A stretch of 64,000 nucleotides of DNA from Microbulbifer elongatus (GCF_021165935.1 NZ_CP088953.1:1-64000); one strand, 5' to 3'. Counted from the first letter of the stretch, positions 16,419 to 26,116 are shown. Notes: a model not told the origin generated them from the letters alone. Numbers and translations: made by a program.

Positions 16419-17042
16419 CTATCCCAGCCGGGTGCGGTTGAGCTGCAGCCACTGCAGGCTGATGATGCTGGCGGCATTGTCGATGGCGGCGTCGCCACTT
16501 TCCACTGCTGCCAGTACGGTATCCAGGGGAAAGACTCTGAGGCGGATATCCTCGTGTTCATCCGCCAGACCAAATACCCCCTCGATTCCCCGAAGGTCCA
16601 CACAGCCACAGAACAGATGCATGCGCTCGCTGGAGCCACCGGGGCTCGGCAGGTAACTGCGAATGTAGTGCAGGTCCTGGACTTCCAGTCCTGCCTCTTC
16701 AATAAGCTCTCGGCGGGCAACCTCTTCCAGGGACTCCCCCTCCTCCACCATGCCGGCAACCACTTCCAGGCACCAGGGACTGGGGTCCCGCTCCAGGGCA
16801 CCGATACGGAACTGTTCGGTCAGCGCGATCAGCTGATGCTGAGGATCGTACAGCAGCACTCCCACCGCGTTGCCACGCACGAACAGCTCGCGCTCCATCT
16901 CGTCCCCCCAGCCGCCACGGTAGAGACGGTGGCGCAGGCGCAGCTTGTGCATTTCGAAAAAGCCGTCATACACGGTTTTGCGCTCGATAATATCCACGGC
17001 GCCACGGGTAAACTGGGGCCTCAGATCGGTCTTGTCGCTCAT
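16419..17042 (-). CDS. nudF: ADP-ribose pyrophosphatase NudF
   Basis: A Nudix hydrolase of 207 aa that splits ADP-ribose to AMP and ribose-5-phosphate. The Nudix box is intact: GMVEEGESLEEVA then RRELIEEAGL (about residues 96-118). The N-terminal strand RELFVRGNAVGVLLYD and the SPGGSSERMHLF segment are typical of the NudF subgroup rather than other Nudix enzymes. An AGGAAGG ribosome binding site precedes the ATG. It starts the conserved nudF-yqiB-cpdA-yqiA-parE series and follows a lipoprotein gene at 33 bases. Confidence 0.92.
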   Translation of the reverse strand: MSDKTDLRPQFTRGAVDIIERKTVYDGFFEMHKLRLRHRLYRGGWGDEMERELFVRGNAVGVLLYDPQHQLIALTEQFRIGALERDPSPWCLEVVAGMVEEGESLEEVARRELIEEAGLEVQDLHYIRSYLPSPGGSSERMHLFCGCVDLRGIEGVFGLADEHEDIRLRVFPLDTVLAAVESGDAAIDNAASIISLQWLQLNRTRLG

Positions 17043-17075
17043 TGCGCGCCTTCCTGTCTTGTCAGTTGCGGCGAC

Positions 17076-17648
17076 TCAATCGAAGCCGACATCGTTGTAA
17101 GGAGGGAAGCGGGCGAGAATCTGGCTGGCTTCCTGGCGCAGCTGAAACAGTTGCTGCTCCGGCGCTTCGTGGCGCCCGGCCACGGAAGGCATGGAGCCGC
17201 GCCACAGCGGCGCCTCATTCGGCGAGAGCACATCCACGATCAGCGACGATTCACGATATTCCCGTACCCGCAACGGGGCGCGCCAGCCAAACCCGAAATA
17301 GCGGTAACCGCCGTAGATGGAAAACGGGTCTTCGTAAACCGCGACCTTGTCGGCACTGAACAGCTGGACCCGCACCAGAAAGTCCGCCTCTTCACGACTG
17401 GCGGCAGGCTGATAGCTGCCCTTGAGAATATCGTCCACCGCCTGATTTGCGCGCTTGCTCTCAAACGGCGACACAGGGCCGTTGGCAAGGGTGTCCAGCA
17501 GATAGTAACTGCGCAGGTTGGCAAACTTGTAGGTGGGGTCGTAATCGACCGCCACCGGGTTGGGTGCTGCGCAACCCGTCAGCAGCAGGGCTGCAAGCAG
17601 ACCCAGAGCCACGGTAGCGAAGGGTATACCTCGGTGCAGAGAAGCCAT
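17076..17648 (-). CDS. DUF4136 lipoprotein (first copy)
   Basis: A 190-residue lipoprotein. The signal peptide ends in LLTGCAA (lipobox), giving a lipidated cysteine near residue 26. The mature part begins with the DUF4136 hallmark DYDPTYKFANLRSYYLLD, and ADFLVRVQLFS and SLIVDVLSP follow. DUF4136 proteins are envelope proteins of unknown role. The start codon follows GGGAGACGAC. A second, divergent DUF4136 lipoprotein gene lies upstream on the same strand, so this is probably an old duplication. The location next to LetB-type lipid transport genes is suggestive but not proof of a shared role. Confidence 0.8.
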   Translation of the reverse strand: MASLHRGIPFATVALGLLAALLLTGCAAPNPVAVDYDPTYKFANLRSYYLLDTLANGPVSPFESKRANQAVDDILKGSYQPAASREEADFLVRVQLFSADKVAVYEDPFSIYGGYRYFGFGWRAPLRVREYRESSLIVDVLSPNEAPLWRGSMPSVAGRHEAPEQQLFQLRQEASQILARFPPYNDVGFD

Positions 17649-17777
17649 GTCGTCTCCCGGTAGTGCGTTGAGAGTAGCGGCGTCCCTGCCGAAACTGTTA
17701 TTCGTTGTAGGTAAGGTTTGTCGGTCTATGACCGGATAATCTCACAGGCCAGGGTTTCAGTCAGATTCTATCGCCCG

Positions 17778-18362
17778 TCACGAGGCCGGTGGCAGGTCTT
17801 TCAGCAGCTCGTCCACGGCGCTGTTCAGAATCCGCTGGCGCTCTTTCTTGTCTTCCGGCCGGGCAATCAGCTTAGTGGCACTGCCTCCCCAAATGGGCAT
17901 GGCGTTTTGCGGGCCGATACCGACCGACAGGGTGACCTTGGGTGCACCACTGCGATCCGGCAGTTCCACGACACCGCGCTGCGCATTACTGTCGAACTGG
18001 GAGTCCCAGCTTTCGTTGTTGTCGTCGCTGGCGAACTCCTCTTCCACCACCGCAATCTGGTAGTCCACCACCATCTGCGCGCTATCGGTAGTCGCCACCT
18101 GGCGATACCCTCGGGACTGCAGCAGGCCGCCCACCACCTGACGCAGCTCGGTATCCAGCTCCACCAATTGAGCCGGTGCGCCGGTATCCGCACTCAGCGC
18201 TTCCGTACCCCAGGCATAGGTCTGGAACGCAACCGCAGCCCCCGGGGACTGGATGCGCTCGATTTTTGTCGGTGTACCGCAGCCGGCGAGCCCGAGCGCA
18301 ATGCCCAGAGCGAGCATCAGGCTGACAGCGGGGGCGGTTACGGGTTTGTGCATGATTCCCAT
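17778..18362 (-). CDS. DUF4136 lipoprotein (second copy)
   Basis: A 194-residue lipoprotein with a long hydrophobic signal peptide ending in LAGCGT. The mature sequence has AVAFQTYAWGTEAL, the DUF4136 start in shorter form, then QMVVDYQIAVVEEEF and the C-terminal RILNSAVDELLKDLPP, which is common to the family. Two ATG codons, 18362 and 18353, are possible starts; the first has AGGAAG just upstream. It lies between letB and the first DUF4136 copy, all on the minus strand. The function is unknown. Confidence 0.75.
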   Translation of the reverse strand: MGIMHKPVTAPAVSLMLALGIALGLAGCGTPTKIERIQSPGAAVAFQTYAWGTEALSADTGAPAQLVELDTELRQVVGGLLQSRGYRQVATTDSAQMVVDYQIAVVEEEFASDDNNESWDSQFDSNAQRGVVELPDRSGAPKVTLSVGIGPQNAMPIWGGSATKLIARPEDKKERQRILNSAVDELLKDLPPAS

Positions 18363-18437
18363 GAAAGCTTCCTTAGGTCCTTGGTACGACGAAGGTGCGA
18401 CGATTCACTGAACTCCGCAACTGGAGCGCTCCGTCGT

Positions 18438-20798
18438 TTATTTAAAACTGTCTTCCAGTGCCGGATACAGTTCGATTTTCGGGCTCCACAGCAGCCACTC
18501 ATCCTCCGGCTTCCCATACAGTGGATAATGGCTGCCAGACTCCACTTCAAGCCCCATCTCCGGGTTATCCGGTGTGGCGAAGGTGATACCGCCGGCCAGC
18601 AGCGCCTGGGTGGATTCGGTGTGTACGTCGAGCCCGGTCATCAGACCAAAGTTGACGTCAACACCGCTGGCATTCCAGAAACGCGAGTGCTCCCGCACCA
18701 GGGTGCGGAACTGGGGTTCAATATAAACATAGATGTAAACCCGGTCCGCCAGTTCCCCAAGTTGGTATCCGGTCACCTGCCCGACCTGCACCTGGCGGTA
18801 ATACACCGGGCTGCCACGCTTCAGGGAGCCCCGCCGCGGCGCATCCAGAATCAGCGCCAGCCCCGGCATCATCATGGTATCCGCTAGGTCCGGTTCCGGC
18901 TTGGCCGCCAGCGCGACAAACTCGGTCTGCGGATCGTTGCCGCTGCCAGGCTCCAGCTCGAGATAGGGCCCGGTAACCAGGGTTTCCAGATTTCCGACAC
19001 CATCCAGCCCCAGCTTGGGCCCCACCACCCACATCCGGGTACCGGTGCGGGCGAAGCGTTCGGCGCGGCGATACAGGCGGGCGCGGGCGCGCACGCCGTC
19101 CATTTCCAGGGTCAGGCGCATGCGGGTGATTTCCCCCACCTGTATACCCCGGTAGCGCAGGGCAGAGCCGACTTTCAGTCCCTCGTCACCCTGGAGGTCA
19201 ACATAGATATTGATCCCCTCTTCCTGCGCCTCTTCGCGACTGCCGTACAGACGAAAGCTGTCACCGGTACGCGCGCGCTCGGCGTTTTTGCTGTGATGGG
19301 GACCGCTGCCGAAAGCGATACCGCCGCGCACCACCGACAGCAGTGCGTCGGTTTCCACCTCAATGCCCTCGAGACTGGCACTGGCGCGCACACCGCTGAC
19401 GTTCCAGAAGCGGCTGTCGCTGTTGACCAGGTGCGCATAGGGCGGATCGATCACCACATAAACCTCCACCCCGGAGCCGTCGGGCAACAGCGCCATGCCC
19501 TGCACCCGCCCGACCTCGATCTGGCGGTAGTACACCGAGGCGCCCCGCTGCAGAGAGCCGGTGTTGCGCGCGGTGAGGGTGAGGTGCAACCCGGGCACCC
19601 GCGGATCCCGCTGTGGCGGCTTGGATGCGGCCTCAAAGGTGCGCACCGAGCGCTTGCCCTTACGCAAATCCACCTCGATGCGGTTGCCCTTCAACAGGTC
19701 GTTCACCCCGGAGGTGAAATCCAGTGTGGGCGGCGCTAGCCAGAAGCGGGTGTTTTCACTCAGCAGATCGTCGGTGGTGGGGTCCATAAGAACTTTTACC
19801 GACATACCATTGATGCTGCGGTTGGCTTTGACGCTGCTGACTTCGCCCACCTTGATGCCCTGGTAGATCACCTCGGTGGAGCCCTCCGCCAGGCTGACAC
19901 CGCGATCAAAATTCAGGGTGATGGGAATACCCGCATCTGCTTCGGCAAAGCTTTTGTAGAGTTTGAAGGCGTTGCCATCCACCGCCTGGGGCGAATGCCG
20001 TTGCGACTCGGGCGTGTAGAAACTGACACCGCCGGCAATCAGCGAGGCGAGGGATTCCAGCTCCACATTGACCCCCTGAATGCCCCCGTGAATCGAAATC
20101 CCCGAGGTATTCCAGAAGCGACTGCCCCGGTGGACCAGGTGCGCATAGGGGCGGCGGATAAACAGGTCGATCTCCACCTCGCTGGCGTCCTCGGTCAGGC
20201 GATAACTTTCCACCTGCCCCACTTCCAGCTGTCGGTAATAGACCGGCGACCCCCGGTTGAGGGAGGCAAGCCGCGGAGATTTGAGCGTGATGCGCAAGCC
20301 GTCGCCACGGACATTGGGGGGCGGCTCTGTCACCGCCACAAAGTGCTTTTGCGAGGGGCCGCTACCCGGCTCGATGGCAATGTAGTTCCCGGAAACCAGC
20401 GCTTCCAGCCCCCGCACCCCGGTCAGGGAAACCTCCGGTTTCACCAGCCAGAATTTACTGCCACGGGTCAGCAGATAGGCGGCACTGTGATTGAAACGCA
20501 CCTCTGCCACCACCCCGTCCTGCCCGTCCAGCTCTTTGGCGTTGGGCGCCAGTCGGAAATCTTCCACCACGCCGATTTCCACCCCGGAGTACTTGACCGC
20601 GGTCTTGCCTTTCACCAGGCCATCCCCACTGGAGAACAGGATCGTGGCCTGAATATCCCCCTGGGTGAAATCTTCATACAGCAACCAGGCAGCGATGGCT
20701 GCGGCGATCAGTGGCAACAGCCACACCAGCGAAATTCCGCGACTGCGGCGCGCCACCCCTTCGGGCGGGGCGTCGTACTCCAACGGCGGTTCGCTCAT
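18438..20798 (-). CDS. letB: LetB/PqiB-type MCE protein with six MCE domains
   Basis: A periplasm-spanning lipid-transport protein. One N-terminal helix (about residues 22-40, SLVWLLPLIAAAIAAWLL) anchors it in the inner membrane. Six MCE repeats follow, each recognisable by a YxGxxVG-like core: VKYSGVEIGVV, VYYRQLEVGQV, VIYQGIKVGEV, VYYRQIEVGRV, LRYRGIQVGEI and VYYRQVQVGQV. E. coli PqiB has three MCE domains and LetB (YebT) seven, so six at 786 aa is nearer LetB. The start overlaps the stop of the upstream LetA-like gene (ATGA), giving a tightly coupled operon. Confidence 0.88.
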   Translation of the reverse strand: MSEPPLEYDAPPEGVARRSRGISLVWLLPLIAAAIAAWLLYEDFTQGDIQATILFSSGDGLVKGKTAVKYSGVEIGVVEDFRLAPNAKELDGQDGVVAEVRFNHSAAYLLTRGSKFWLVKPEVSLTGVRGLEALVSGNYIAIEPGSGPSQKHFVAVTEPPPNVRGDGLRITLKSPRLASLNRGSPVYYRQLEVGQVESYRLTEDASEVEIDLFIRRPYAHLVHRGSRFWNTSGISIHGGIQGVNVELESLASLIAGGVSFYTPESQRHSPQAVDGNAFKLYKSFAEADAGIPITLNFDRGVSLAEGSTEVIYQGIKVGEVSSVKANRSINGMSVKVLMDPTTDDLLSENTRFWLAPPTLDFTSGVNDLLKGNRIEVDLRKGKRSVRTFEAASKPPQRDPRVPGLHLTLTARNTGSLQRGASVYYRQIEVGRVQGMALLPDGSGVEVYVVIDPPYAHLVNSDSRFWNVSGVRASASLEGIEVETDALLSVVRGGIAFGSGPHHSKNAERARTGDSFRLYGSREEAQEEGINIYVDLQGDEGLKVGSALRYRGIQVGEITRMRLTLEMDGVRARARLYRRAERFARTGTRMWVVGPKLGLDGVGNLETLVTGPYLELEPGSGNDPQTEFVALAAKPEPDLADTMMMPGLALILDAPRRGSLKRGSPVYYRQVQVGQVTGYQLGELADRVYIYVYIEPQFRTLVREHSRFWNASGVDVNFGLMTGLDVHTESTQALLAGGITFATPDNPEMGLEVESGSHYPLYGKPEDEWLLWSPKIELYPALEDSFK

Positions 20799-21454
20799 TC
20801 GGTCTCCCTGTGTTTCTTATTGTTCGCCCGTAGCCGGTCTTCATATACGTCCCAGACCAGACGCGGATCAAAAGCCCGCACCGCAAACATGGTCACCACC
20901 ACCACCGTGGCAAAAGCGGTGCTGCCGGCGCCCGCCTCCACTTCCGCAATGGCGCCCATATCCACCAACGCCACCAGAATGGAAATCATAAACAGGTCCA
21001 GCAGGGACCAGCGGCCGATGGCATTGACCACCCGATAGATCCGCATCGACTGACGGGGCGCCACGTTGAGCCGCAGCTGCACCGTCAGGCACAGGATCAC
21101 CAGGCCCACCAGTTTCATCACCGGTACCGCGATACTCGCCACAAACACGATCAGGGCGATGCCCCAGAGTCCATTCTGGTACAGCTCCAGGGCGCCGCCG
21201 ATAATCGTGCTGGGCTCACCGGCACCAAGGTATATGACCGTCATCACCGGCAGTACATTTGCCGGAATCAACAGCAGCGCACCGGTGATGGTGAGCGCCC
21301 AGGTCAGCATCAGGCTGGATTCCACCCGTCCGTGCATGCGGGCCCCGCAGCGCGGACACAGACAGCTTTGGGTGTGCGGCGCGACCCGCACCAGCTGGCG
21401 ACACCCGAGGCAGGTCCAGAACCCATGAGACAGCGCGCGCGCCGAGCGGTTCAT
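20795..21454 (-). CDS. PqiA/LetA-like membrane protein, second half
   Basis: A 219-residue inner membrane protein corresponding to one of the two PqiA domains that are fused in E. coli LetA/PqiA. A zinc-ribbon-like pair (CLGCRQLV and CPRCGARM) precedes about four helices. It overlaps letB by four bases, and its own start overlaps the preceding half by four bases. The two half-proteins presumably assemble as one LetA-like unit supplying lipids to the MCE tunnel. The split arrangement also occurs in other gammaproteobacteria as far as I know, so this is not evidence of a broken gene. Confidence 0.85.
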   Translation of the reverse strand: MNRSARALSHGFWTCLGCRQLVRVAPHTQSCLCPRCGARMHGRVESSLMLTWALTITGALLLIPANVLPVMTVIYLGAGEPSTIIGGALELYQNGLWGIALIVFVASIAVPVMKLVGLVILCLTVQLRLNVAPRQSMRIYRVVNAIGRWSLLDLFMISILVALVDMGAIAEVEAGAGSTAFATVVVVTMFAVRAFDPRLVWDVYEDRLRANNKKHRETE

Positions 21455-22155
21455 ACCACATCCTCTTCACGGTGACGCCGCGCTGCCTCGGCTTCCGCCT
21501 GCCGGCGGGCCAAGCGCGCCCACACCGTCTCCGCATCAAACGACACAGATGTGGCGCTCGCCACCACCATCATGGCCACGAAACAGTAGAGGCCCGGTTC
21601 CACGCTCATCCGGCCCAGATCCGACATTTTCACCAGCGCCACCAGGATTCCAAGCATGTACACATCCAGCATGCCCCACTCCTGCAGGTGGTGGTACCAG
21701 CGCAGGGCGCGCGCCACCGGCCCCGCCATACTGAGCCAGCCACTGCCCCAGCAGATAAACCCCAGTAACAGAAACTTGCATAGCGGCGCCAATACACTGC
21801 AGAACAGCACAATCGACGCCAGCCAGATATAGCCCTCGGCAAACAGCGCCTGGACCCCATTCATCAGGGTGTTTTCCGCACCGAACGAGAACAGGGAAAA
21901 CTCCAGCAGCGGCAGGCTCGCGGTAGGAATGAACAGCAATAGCCCGCACAGACTCAATGCCGCGGTGTGTGCCACGCTGCGGTCCATATTGCGGTGCAGG
22001 GAGGCACCGCAACGGGGGCACAGCAGGCGCTGCCCCACCGGTGCATGCGCGCGGGTCAGCAGCAGATCACACTGATGGCAGGCCCGCTGCCAGGCCACAG
22101 GCCTGGCATCCGGGTTTTGCGTGTGCCGGCAAGTCTGGTCCATCCCCTGCCCCAT
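21451..22155 (-). CDS. PqiA/LetA-like membrane protein, first half
   Basis: The 234-residue partner of the downstream half. The N-terminal CHQCDLLL and CPRCGASLHR form the cytoplasmic zinc ribbon; four hydrophobic segments follow, with the PqiA-type motif NTLMNGVQALFAEGYIWLASIVLF. It heads the operon LetA(first half), LetA(second half), LetB, in which every junction is a four-base overlap. A second ATG four codons downstream is also a possible start. Its role is presumed lipid trafficking between inner and outer membrane, inferred from E. coli LetAB and PqiAB. Confidence 0.85.
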   Translation of the reverse strand: MGQGMDQTCRHTQNPDARPVAWQRACHQCDLLLTRAHAPVGQRLLCPRCGASLHRNMDRSVAHTAALSLCGLLLFIPTASLPLLEFSLFSFGAENTLMNGVQALFAEGYIWLASIVLFCSVLAPLCKFLLLGFICWGSGWLSMAGPVARALRWYHHLQEWGMLDVYMLGILVALVKMSDLGRMSVEPGLYCFVAMMVVASATSVSFDAETVWARLARRQAEAEAARRHREEDVV

Positions 22156-22662
22156 ATTCGTTCTGCGCGCTCCGTTTACCCTGGAATCCGGGACTGAAGC
22201 CCCCCGGATATCGACCTGTGCACCGCCATTTACCGAGCTGCATCCATTCCGCGCCAGTGGCGCGTCTGATCAGCGGGAACAGCGGAAAGCCGATGGGCGG
22301 GCAAAATTTGTTACTGGACGCACATTCGCGTCCGTTTAACGAAGATATACCAAATTGCACCAACCGTCGCCTCGACGCTCCTGCGGGCGGACGGTACACT
22401 CTCGCGACCGCGGGCCCGATCTCCGTCTTGAATACGGATGCCAGCAATCAATGCTAACGAGAAGGGGCCAAGCCAGCATTGCCTTCAGAGCAACGACAGA
22501 ACGACAGACTGGCTCCAGAACCATTTCACGCGCATACATAACGAACAATGCACGATGGAATGCAATGCGGGGTTTACAGGAAAGCAGTGGGCGTAAGGGT
22601 TCACAGACCGCAAACGCCACCGGAAACTTGAAGACCGCAGCTGTCACAGGAAATCAAACGAA
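22156..22662. other. Divergent intergenic region between letA-like genes and tolC
   Basis: About 500 bases without a supported gene. Open frames here show no family features. It must contain promoters for the minus-strand LetAB operon and plus-strand tolC, but no convincing consensus pair, operator or small RNA was recognised. Confidence 0.4.
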
Positions 22663-24159
22663 ATGACAAGAAGTGCAAAAGGGCGCATCGCACGCAAGCT
22701 GGGCCGCCCGATGAAATCTCTGCTCGCCGCGACCGTATTGGGGTTGGGAACCGGGCTCGGCGCCATGCAGGCGCAAGCGGACACTCTGTGGGAAGTCTAC
22801 CTGCAGGCACTGGACAACGACCCGCAGCTGGCCGCCGATCGCGCCGCCTACCGCGCGGGCCTGGAAGCCAAAAATCTCGGCCGTTCCGCGCTGTTGCCGC
22901 AGGTGAACGCCTCTGCGGAAGCCAGCAGAACCCAGACCGACGCCACGCGTTTCAACTACACCTTCACCGAAAATCAGGTGGTTGTGGTACCCAACCGCAG
23001 CGATACCGATACCGACGAGCGCATCTACTCGGCGACCCTCAGCCAGGCACTGTTCGATTTGCCCGCCTGGTTTGGCTACAAACAGGGGAAAACCGCCAGC
23101 GAACAATCCACCGCTGAATTCAGTGCCAATCAGCAGGATATGATGCTGCGTGTCGCCAGCGCCTACTTTGATGTGCTGCGCGCACACGACGTACTCGAGG
23201 CCGCGCTGGCGGAAGAGAAAGCCCTGGCCAAACAGCTGGAGCAGACACAACAGCGCTTCGAGGTGGGGCTGACCGCGATCACCGACGTCTACGACTCCCG
23301 CTCCGCCTACGACAGTGCGGTAGCCCGCCGTCTGACCGCGCAGGATGACCTGCTGAGCAACTTTGACGCCCTCTCCGTGCTCACCGGTCGCAATCACGAT
23401 GTGGTTGCTCCCCTGCAGCCGAACTTTACCGTTGCACCGCCGGATCCCGCCGACCGCGCGGCCTGGGTGGAGTTTGCCCTGGTCAACAATTACAGCCTGA
23501 AAGCGGCTCGCCTGGCTGCGGATGCGGCCCGCTACGGGGCGCGCGCCGCCGCTGCCGAGCACCTGCCCACCCTGACGGGCACCCTGAACTATCAGGACTA
23601 TCATCAGGACGGCTCCTCGACCACGTCGGTCCCGGGAGAGATGGACGAGCGCCTGCCGATCTCCACAGACACCCAGACCAAGTACGCGGCGATCACCTTC
23701 AATATGCCGCTCTACACCGGTGGCGGCCTCAGCGCCAGCCGTCGCGAGGCGCGCAACCTGGCCTTCCAGGCGGAAGATCTCCGCAACCTGACCGAGCGCA
23801 ACACCATCCAGAGCACTCGTACTCTGCACCGTGCAGTCACCACCGACACCAGCCGGGTAGAAGCCCGTGAACAGGCCGTGATCTCGGCCAAAAGTGCACT
23901 GGATGCGACCCAGGCCGGTTACGAGGTGGGCACCCGCAATATCGTGGATGTCCTGCTGGCGCAACGGACTCTCGCTCTGGCGCGCACCGATTACGCCAAT
24001 GCGCTCTACGATTACATTCTCAACACCCTGAACCTGAAACTGGTGGCGGGCCTGCTGGCACCGGAAGACCTGCAGCAGCTGGATACGCGCCTGAACCCGG
24101 CCACCCCGGTTTCCCGCGCGCATATCCTCGACAGCGGTGCCGCGAGCTTCAGTAAATAA
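22663..24159 (+). CDS. tolC: TolC-family outer membrane channel
   Basis: The outer membrane exit duct used by type I secretion and efflux pumps. A signal peptide (MKSLLAATVLGLGTGLGAMQ, then AQA, about residues 17-39) precedes the mature start DTLWEVYLQALDNDP, which is characteristic of TolC itself. Two internally repeated halves, each with helical hairpin and strand segments, follow (498 aa in all). The call of TolC over other outer membrane factors is supported by this start, by the C-terminal NTLNLKLVAGLL region, and by position: tolC lies beside nudF-cpdA-parE in E. coli too. The ATG at 22663 has GGAAAT upstream; starting at 22711 would leave only the signal peptide. Confidence 0.9.
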   Translation: MTRSAKGRIARKLGRPMKSLLAATVLGLGTGLGAMQAQADTLWEVYLQALDNDPQLAADRAAYRAGLEAKNLGRSALLPQVNASAEASRTQTDATRFNYTFTENQVVVVPNRSDTDTDERIYSATLSQALFDLPAWFGYKQGKTASEQSTAEFSANQQDMMLRVASAYFDVLRAHDVLEAALAEEKALAKQLEQTQQRFEVGLTAITDVYDSRSAYDSAVARRLTAQDDLLSNFDALSVLTGRNHDVVAPLQPNFTVAPPDPADRAAWVEFALVNNYSLKAARLAADAARYGARAAAAEHLPTLTGTLNYQDYHQDGSSTTSVPGEMDERLPISTDTQTKYAAITFNMPLYTGGGLSASRREARNLAFQAEDLRNLTERNTIQSTRTLHRAVTTDTSRVEAREQAVISAKSALDATQAGYEVGTRNIVDVLLAQRTLALARTDYANALYDYILNTLNLKLVAGLLAPEDLQQLDTRLNPATPVSRAHILDSGAASFSK

Positions 24160-24222
24160 CCGTGCCCGGGTAACCCGGGAAATCTGACGGGATTCTCGTC
24201 TTTTGCCCGAGACGCAGAAAAT

Positions 24223-24256
24223 AAAGGCCGGTACTGCTATAGTCCCGGCCTTTTTT
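24223..24256 (+). terminator. Rho-independent terminator after tolC
   Basis: AAAGGCCGG pairs with CCGGCCTTT around a 13-base loop and ends in a six-T run. It lies about 65 bases after the tolC stop. Confidence 0.85.
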
Positions 24257-24330
24257 CCGTCTGCACAAAACCGGCGCGGCCACTGGCTACAATAGCCGCT
24301 AACCATGATTATTTTGCGATCCGACTATCC

Positions 24331-25353
24331 ATGAAGCACCTGATCACCGGCAACGCCGGGTTTATCGGTTTCCACGTGGCCCGCACACTGATGGCACGGG
24401 GTGACGACGTTGTGGGCATCGACAACGTCAACGACTATTACGAGACCAGCCTGAAGGAAGCCCGCTTGCGCGAACTGGAGCGCGCGGCACAGCAGTATGG
24501 TGTCAACTACCGGTTTGAGCGGGCCAACATTGCCAATCGCGCCGCACTGGATAAAGTGTTCGCCGACCACCAGTTCGACCGGGTGATTCACCTGGCCGCC
24601 CAGGCCGGGGTGCGCCACTCCATCGAGCACCCCGAGTCCTACGTGGAAAGTAATCTGGTGGGCTTTTCCAATCTGCTGGAAACCTGCCGTTACGCCGCCA
24701 CGCCGCACCTGACCTACGCCAGTACCAGCAGCGTCTATGGTGGCAATACCCAGATGCCATTCAACGAGGACCACGGGGTAGATCACCCGCTACAATTTTA
24801 CGCCGCAACCAAGCGCGCCAATGAGCTGATGGCTCACAGCTACAGCCACCTGTTTCGCATTCCTACCACCGGGCTGCGCTTTTTCACCGTGTACGGCCCC
24901 TGGGGACGCCCGGACATGGCGCTGTTCAAATTCACCCGTCTTATCCTTGAGGGGAAACCCATCCCGGTCTTCAACCACGGCCACCACACCCGGGATTTCA
25001 CCTATATCGACGACATTGTCGAGGGAGTGATCAAGTCCAGCGATCAGGTCGCCACCGTGGATGCACACTGGTCCAGCGATCAACCGGCACCATCCACCAG
25101 CAATGCGCCCTTCCGGGTATTCAATATCGGCAACGGCAAGCCCGCGCAGCTGGCGGACTATATCGATGCGCTGGAAGACGCTCTGGGGAAAAAGGCCATT
25201 CGTGAAATGCTGCCCATGCAGGCGGGAGATATTCTCGACACCCACGCGGACACCGGCAAACTCGAACAGGCGGTAAACTACCGCCCGGATACCAGTGTGC
25301 GCGAAGGTGTGGAGAAATTTGTCGAGTGGTACCGAAAATACTATTCGGTCTAG
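24331..25353 (+). CDS. UDP-glucuronate 4-epimerase-like NAD-dependent epimerase
   Basis: An extended SDR of 340 aa close to CapI/LpsL-type UDP-glucuronate epimerases, which make UDP-galacturonate. The N-terminal [15 protein letters not shown] binds NAD, and [16 protein letters not shown] is typical of this subgroup. The catalytic SST and YAATK (about residues 151-155) are present, and [17 protein letters not shown] is the subgroup signature. The substrate supply fits: a UDP-glucose 6-dehydrogenase gene lies 12 kb downstream in the same surface-glycan region. It begins the LPS region directly after the tolC terminator. No strong ribosome binding site is seen. Confidence 0.85.
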   Translation: MKHLITGNAGFIGFHVARTLMARGDDVVGIDNVNDYYETSLKEARLRELERAAQQYGVNYRFERANIANRAALDKVFADHQFDRVIHLAAQAGVRHSIEHPESYVESNLVGFSNLLETCRYAATPHLTYASTSSVYGGNTQMPFNEDHGVDHPLQFYAATKRANELMAHSYSHLFRIPTTGLRFFTVYGPWGRPDMALFKFTRLILEGKPIPVFNHGHHTRDFTYIDDIVEGVIKSSDQVATVDAHWSSDQPAPSTSNAPFRVFNIGNGKPAQLADYIDALEDALGKKAIREMLPMQAGDILDTHADTGKLEQAVNYRPDTSVREGVEKFVEWYRKYYSV

Positions 25354-25390
25354 GGGGGACTGACGGATCTAGGTCGAGCGCATACCGGAC

Positions 25391-26116
25391 CTACGTCGCC
25401 ATATTTGCGCGGTAGGCGTCCAGCAGTATCTGCCAGTTTTCTTCAGAGAACCGGAAGCCGGGCAGACGCCCCGCTTCCTTGTCCAGCGAGCGGCGCAAAC
25501 GCGCCACATTGCCTTCGGCATCCTGACGCGACAGGGGACTGCGAATGGCGCCCTTGTCAAAATCGATGAGATACCAGTCACTCCCCCCGGCCAGCAGAAT
25601 ATTGTGCACATTCAGGTCTGCGTGATAGACATTGTGGCGGTGGAAACGGGCAATCAGCGCCCCCAGCGCCTCCCAAAGCCCCTCATCGAGCGGGCCCTGG
25701 CATAAGGCCTCGGCCAGCGTCTGCGAATCGGCCACCCGCTCGGTAATCAGAGACCCGCGATAGGCCGCTGGTGGCAGGCTGACGCAGCGCGCAGCCACCG
25801 GGCGCGTCACCGGCAGTCCCATCTCACGCATTTCCCGCAGCATATTGAATTCCCGCCACATCCGCGTGTCGGCCAGGGGGCTGTACAGATAGGTTTTTTT
25901 GACGATCCGGCCAGCCAGACCGCCACGGTGGTAGCGTTTGAACACCAGCTGGATGCCGTTGTACTCAAACATCACTGCCGTTCCACGCTGTACCTGACCT
26001 CCACCACTCGCGCGCGCCAGCCAGGCGGGCTGAAACAGTTTTTCACAGTCAGACCCCACCAGCTCGTCGTCGTAGATCACCGACACGCGCCTGTGCGTGA
26101 ATTGTTGATACCCCAC
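25391..26116 (-). CDS. kdkA: 3-deoxy-D-manno-octulosonic acid (Kdo) kinase
   Basis: KdkA phosphorylates the inner-core Kdo of LPS. The protein (241 aa) has a protein-kinase-like fold: VFKRYHRGGLAGRI near the N-lobe lysine, HRHNVYHADLNVHNIL (catalytic loop with Asp and Asn, about residues 164-179) and LIDFDKG (metal-binding Asp). The start appears to be GTG. Known Kdo kinases occur in bacteria with a single phosphorylated Kdo, so together with the waaA gene below this predicts a Haemophilus/Vibrio-like inner core (inference). Confidence 0.88.
   Translation of the reverse strand: MGYQQFTHRRVSVIYDDELVGSDCEKLFQPAWLARASGGGQVQRGTAVMFEYNGIQLVFKRYHRGGLAGRIVKKTYLYSPLADTRMWREFNMLREMREMGLPVTRPVAARCVSLPPAAYRGSLITERVADSQTLAEALCQGPLDEGLWEALGALIARFHRHNVYHADLNVHNILLAGGSDWYLIDFDKGAIRSPLSRQDAEGNVARLRRSLDKEAGRLPGFRFSEENWQILLDAYRANMAT

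Noticed and set aside
22654..24306. 550-codon open frame on the minus strand opposite tolC
   Set aside because: Low-complexity, Gly/Arg/His-rich translation with no family features; it is the codon-bias shadow of tolC.
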